NCBI GenBank assembly: GCA_021772055.1
Contig: JAETNR010000011.1
Span: 33,943 to 97,942 of the forward strand
Length of the DNA: 64,000 nt
Source of the DNA: Blautia sp.
Lineage (GTDB): Bacteria; Bacillota; Clostridia; Lachnospirales; Lachnospiraceae
Direction of reading: 5' to 3'
The notes beneath the pieces are model-generated. The model made no database searches and was not told the origin of the DNA. It worked only from the letters and a program-made list of their open reading frames with translations. Position numbers and translations under genes: made by a program. This document shows positions 61,992 through 64,000 of this stretch, piece after piece; position 1 is the stretch's first letter, and every line of letters begins with the position of its first letter.

Positions 61992-62177
61992 TTACCAGGA
62001 TGCTTTTTTCACACCCGGGATCTGTCCTTTGTAAGCTAATTCACGGAAGCAGATTCTGCAGATTCCGTATTTTCTTAAATAAGCATGTGGACGACCACAA
62101 ATTCTGCAGCGATTGTATTCTCTTGTGGAAAATTTCTGTTTACGCTGCTGTTTAATTTTCATTGCTGTTTTAGCCAT
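61992..62177 (-). CDS. rpsN: Ribosomal protein uS14, zinc-binding type Z
   Basis: 61 aa with C24, C27, C40 and C43 (CRIC ... CRIC) as zinc ligands. AAGGAGG precedes the ATG at 62177; the longer frame from 62201 overlaps rplE. Confidence 0.97.
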   Translation of the reverse strand: MAKTAMKIKQQRKQKFSTREYNRCRICGRPHAYLRKYGICRICFRELAYKGQIPGVKKASW

Positions 62178-62190
62178 GAAATGTTCCTCC

Positions 62191-62730
62191 TTACTTTGCA
62201 AACGGCATATTGAACTGTGTCAATAATTCACGAGCTTCTTCGTCAGTCTTAGCTGTGGTAACGAAGATAACGTCCATACCTCTTACCTTATCAACTTTAT
62301 CATATTCAACTTCCGGGAAGATCAACTGCTCTTTGATTCCAAGAGCATAGTTTCCTCTGCCGTCGAAAGCATTGGGGTTTACACCACGGAAGTCACGAAC
62401 ACGAGGAAGAGCCAGGTTGATCAGACGATCAGCAAATTCATACATCTTCTCGCCTCTTAAGGTAACTTTACATCCGATCGGCATTCCCTCTCTGATTTTG
62501 AAGTTAGCGACAGATTTCTTTGCCTTTGTAGCAATTGCTTTCTGTCCTGTGATCAGCTCCATGTCTGCGATAGCGGAATCCAGAAGCTTAGCGTTTTCTT
62601 TGGCTTCACCAACACCCATATTTACAACGATTTTTTCGAGTTTTGGCACTTCCATAACGTTCTTATATCCAAATTTTTTGGTCATGGCATCCATGATCTC
62701 ATTTTTGTAAAGATCTTTTAATCTACTCAC
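62191..62730 (-). CDS. rplE: Ribosomal protein uL5
   Basis: About 179 aa with [14 protein letters not shown] and [24 protein letters not shown]. The start is most likely GTG at 62730 (nine bases after GGAGG); a TTG at 62736 is too close to that site. Confidence 0.96.
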   Translation of the reverse strand: MSRLKDLYKNEIMDAMTKKFGYKNVMEVPKLEKIVVNMGVGEAKENAKLLDSAIADMELITGQKAIATKAKKSVANFKIREGMPIGCKVTLRGEKMYEFADRLINLALPRVRDFRGVNPNAFDGRGNYALGIKEQLIFPEVEYDKVDKVRGMDVIFVTTAKTDEEARELLTQFNMPFAK

Positions 62731-62752
62731 TTTCAAATGCCTCCTCTCTTCA

Positions 62753-63058
62753 TTAATCGATTACAGCGCCAGTTGCCTTTGCAACGCGGACTTTCTTATC
62801 TCCATCCATTTTGAAACCAACTCTTGTAGCTTTTCCGTCTACAACTAACATTACGTTAGAAATATGCAGAGGAGACTCTTTTGTGATGATTCCTCCAGCC
62901 TGGTTGGCTGCTGATGGTTTGCTGTGTTTGGTAACCATGTTTACGTTTTCAACGATTACAGTATTGTCTTTTACGGCAAGAACCTTGCCTTCTTTGCCTT
63001 TATCTTTCCCAGCGATTACTTTTACAGTGTCGCCTTTTTTAATCTTCATAGCTGACAT
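62753..63058 (-). CDS. rplX: Ribosomal protein uL24
   Basis: 101 aa with a KOW motif ([21 protein letters not shown]). GGAGGG precedes the ATG. Confidence 0.97.
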   Translation of the reverse strand: MSAMKIKKGDTVKVIAGKDKGKEGKVLAVKDNTVIVENVNMVTKHSKPSAANQAGGIITKESPLHISNVMLVVDGKATRVGFKMDGDKKVRVAKATGAVID

Positions 63059-63069
63059 TAGGCACCCTC

Positions 63070-63438
63070 CTATAATACTTCCGGAGCTAAGGAAACGATC
63101 TTCATAAACTTCTTGTCACGAAGTTCTCTGGCAACTGGTCCAAAGATACGGGTTCCTCTCGGAGTTAAGTCGTCTTTAATGATTACTGCAGCGTTTTCAT
63201 CGAAACGGATATAAGATCCGTCTTTACGACGTGCGCCTTTTCTTGTACGAACAACAACAGCCTTTACAACATCGCCTTTTTTAACAACGCCGCCTGGTGT
63301 TGCATCTTTGACAGTAGCAATGATCGTATCGCCGATGTTTGCATATCTTCTTGTAGAGCCGCCCATAACACGAATACAAAGGATTTCTTTTGCACCAGTG
63401 TTGTCGGCAACTTTCAGTCTGGTTTCCTGCTGAATCAT
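63070..63438 (-). CDS. rplN: Ribosomal protein uL14
   Basis: 122 aa: [20 protein letters not shown] and [24 protein letters not shown]. Twelve bases before rplX. Confidence 0.97.
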   Translation of the reverse strand: MIQQETRLKVADNTGAKEILCIRVMGGSTRRYANIGDTIIATVKDATPGGVVKKGDVVKAVVVRTRKGARRKDGSYIRFDENAAVIIKDDLTPRGTRIFGPVARELRDKKFMKIVSLAPEVL

Positions 63439-63451
63439 ACTGGTTTCCTCC

Positions 63452-63706
63452 TTATTTAACTTTCTCTACAATCTCAACCAGTCTCCATCTCTTATCCTTG
63501 GATAACGGTCTGGTTTCCATAACTTTTACGGTATCACCGATATTACACTCATTGTTTTCGTCATGAGCTTTTAATTTATATGTTCTCTTCACGATTTTTT
63601 TGTAAAGAGGATGTTTTACATGGTCTTCAATTGCAACAACGATGGTTTTGTCCATCTTATTGCTTGTAACCTTGCCCACACGGGTTTTTCTCAGATTTCT
63701 TTCCAC
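63452..63706 (-). CDS. rpsQ: Ribosomal protein uS17
   Basis: 84 aa OB-fold protein: [20 protein letters not shown] and [21 protein letters not shown]. Thirteen bases before rplN. Confidence 0.97.
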   Translation of the reverse strand: MERNLRKTRVGKVTSNKMDKTIVVAIEDHVKHPLYKKIVKRTYKLKAHDENNECNIGDTVKVMETRPLSKDKRWRLVEIVEKVK

Positions 63707-63727
63707 GATTCTGTCCTCCTATATTCA

Positions 63728-63937
63728 CTATTTCGCAGCATTTGCCTGCTCAGTGATTACTGTCTGGATTCTGGCAATATTCTTACGAACCTCTTTGATT
63801 CGGCTGGTATTGTCTAATTGATTGGTTGCATTCTGAAATCTCAGGTTAAAAAGTTCTTTCTTAGCAGCTACTAATTCATCATTCAATTCTGCAGCTGATT
63901 TTGCCTTTAAATCTTCTACGAATTTATTAATTTTCAC
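63728..63937 (-). CDS. rpmC: Ribosomal protein uL29
   Basis: About 69 aa, two helices ([21 protein letters not shown]). The start is GTG at 63937 after GGCGGTG; it overlaps the rplP stop by 11 bases, giving coupling. Confidence 0.94.
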   Translation of the reverse strand: MKINKFVEDLKAKSAAELNDELVAAKKELFNLRFQNATNQLDNTSRIKEVRKNIARIQTVITEQANAAK

Positions 63938-64000
63938 TGTTATCACCGCCTTCTAAGTCTGCACGAGAAACGATTTTACATTTACATGGTAACTTGTGCA
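63927..64000 (-). CDS. rplP: Ribosomal protein uL16, C-terminal end (partial)
   Basis: Only the last ~23 codons are inside the window: [18 protein letters not shown] and a short tail before the stop at 63929-63927, matching the uL16 C-terminus (HKLP motif). The gene continues beyond 64000. It is upstream of rpmC as in the S10 operon. Confidence 0.9.
   Translation of the reverse strand, partial: HKLPCKCKIVSRADLEGGDNSEN

Noticed and set aside
1..64000. CRISPR arrays, transposases, integrases, toxin-antitoxin pairs
   Set aside because: No spaced direct-repeat arrays or corresponding protein motifs were seen on either strand.

Overview
The window looks like chromosome from a gut-type Lachnospiraceae (Clostridia, Firmicutes); the genus is not resolved. 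The evidence is strong AGGAGG ribosome-binding sites, a type III glutamine synthetase, a single-chain 1276-residue PurL with its glutaminase fused, MurT/GatD, a C4-zinc S14, an AGCS symporter, CUT1 sugar ABC genes and corrinoid (B12) proteins. Most genes lie on the minus strand. The main exceptions are the AGCS symporter, a LysR regulator, a PocR/AraC regulator and a MATE pump.

Layout. 1-3.4 kb: 5' part of an EndoQ-like PHP/UvrD helicase gene overlapping dinB, then a HAD phosphatase. 3.4-7 kb: heterodimeric ABC exporter. 7-8.5 kb: AGCS symporter. 8.5-11 kb: GH78-like glycosidase and a secreted hypothetical protein. 11-18 kb: sugar ABC transporter genes downstream of two rRNA methyltransferases (rlmD and an RsmH paralogue). 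18-22 kb: degV, ctpA-like protease, ftsX, ftsE. 22-27 kb: CdaR/PucR-type regulator and a moxR / VWA / yitT operon. 27-30 kb: glnN and a lipid kinase. 30.2-30.6 kb: tandemly duplicated tRNA-Met/tRNA-Val pair beside an esterase remnant. 31.4-36.3 kb: purL and a divergent LysR gene. 36-44 kb: Mrp, CsoR-type repressor, small unknown protein, orphan sugar-binding lipoprotein, HTH regulator, rubredoxin, GatD/MurT, GDPD, LytTR regulator. 44-64 kb: ribosomal protein genes.

The ribosomal block runs from the end of rplP through rpmC, rpsQ, rplN, rplX, rplE, rpsN, rpsH, rplF, rplR, rpsE, rpmD, rplO, secY, adk, map and infA. It is then interrupted by about 8.4 kb and resumes with rpmJ, rpsM, rpsK, rpsD, rpoA and rplQ. 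The interrupting segment holds a divergent MATE pump gene, hflK-hflC, a PocR/AraC regulator, a corrinoid-binding protein and a large corrinoid-activation protein. A bidirectional terminator closes infA, and a consensus-like promoter restarts transcription before rpmJ.

The most notable observation is a well-formed yybP-ykoY (Mn2+) riboswitch with a terminator that competes for the same bases, directly upstream of hflK-hflC. Next is the corrinoid module. Its activator carries an extra N-terminal domain resembling the methionine-synthase activation domain, its regulator gene is divergent with 21-bp-spaced direct repeats, and no methyltransferase gene is adjacent. All calls come from reading the sequence and recalled family knowledge; no database search was run.
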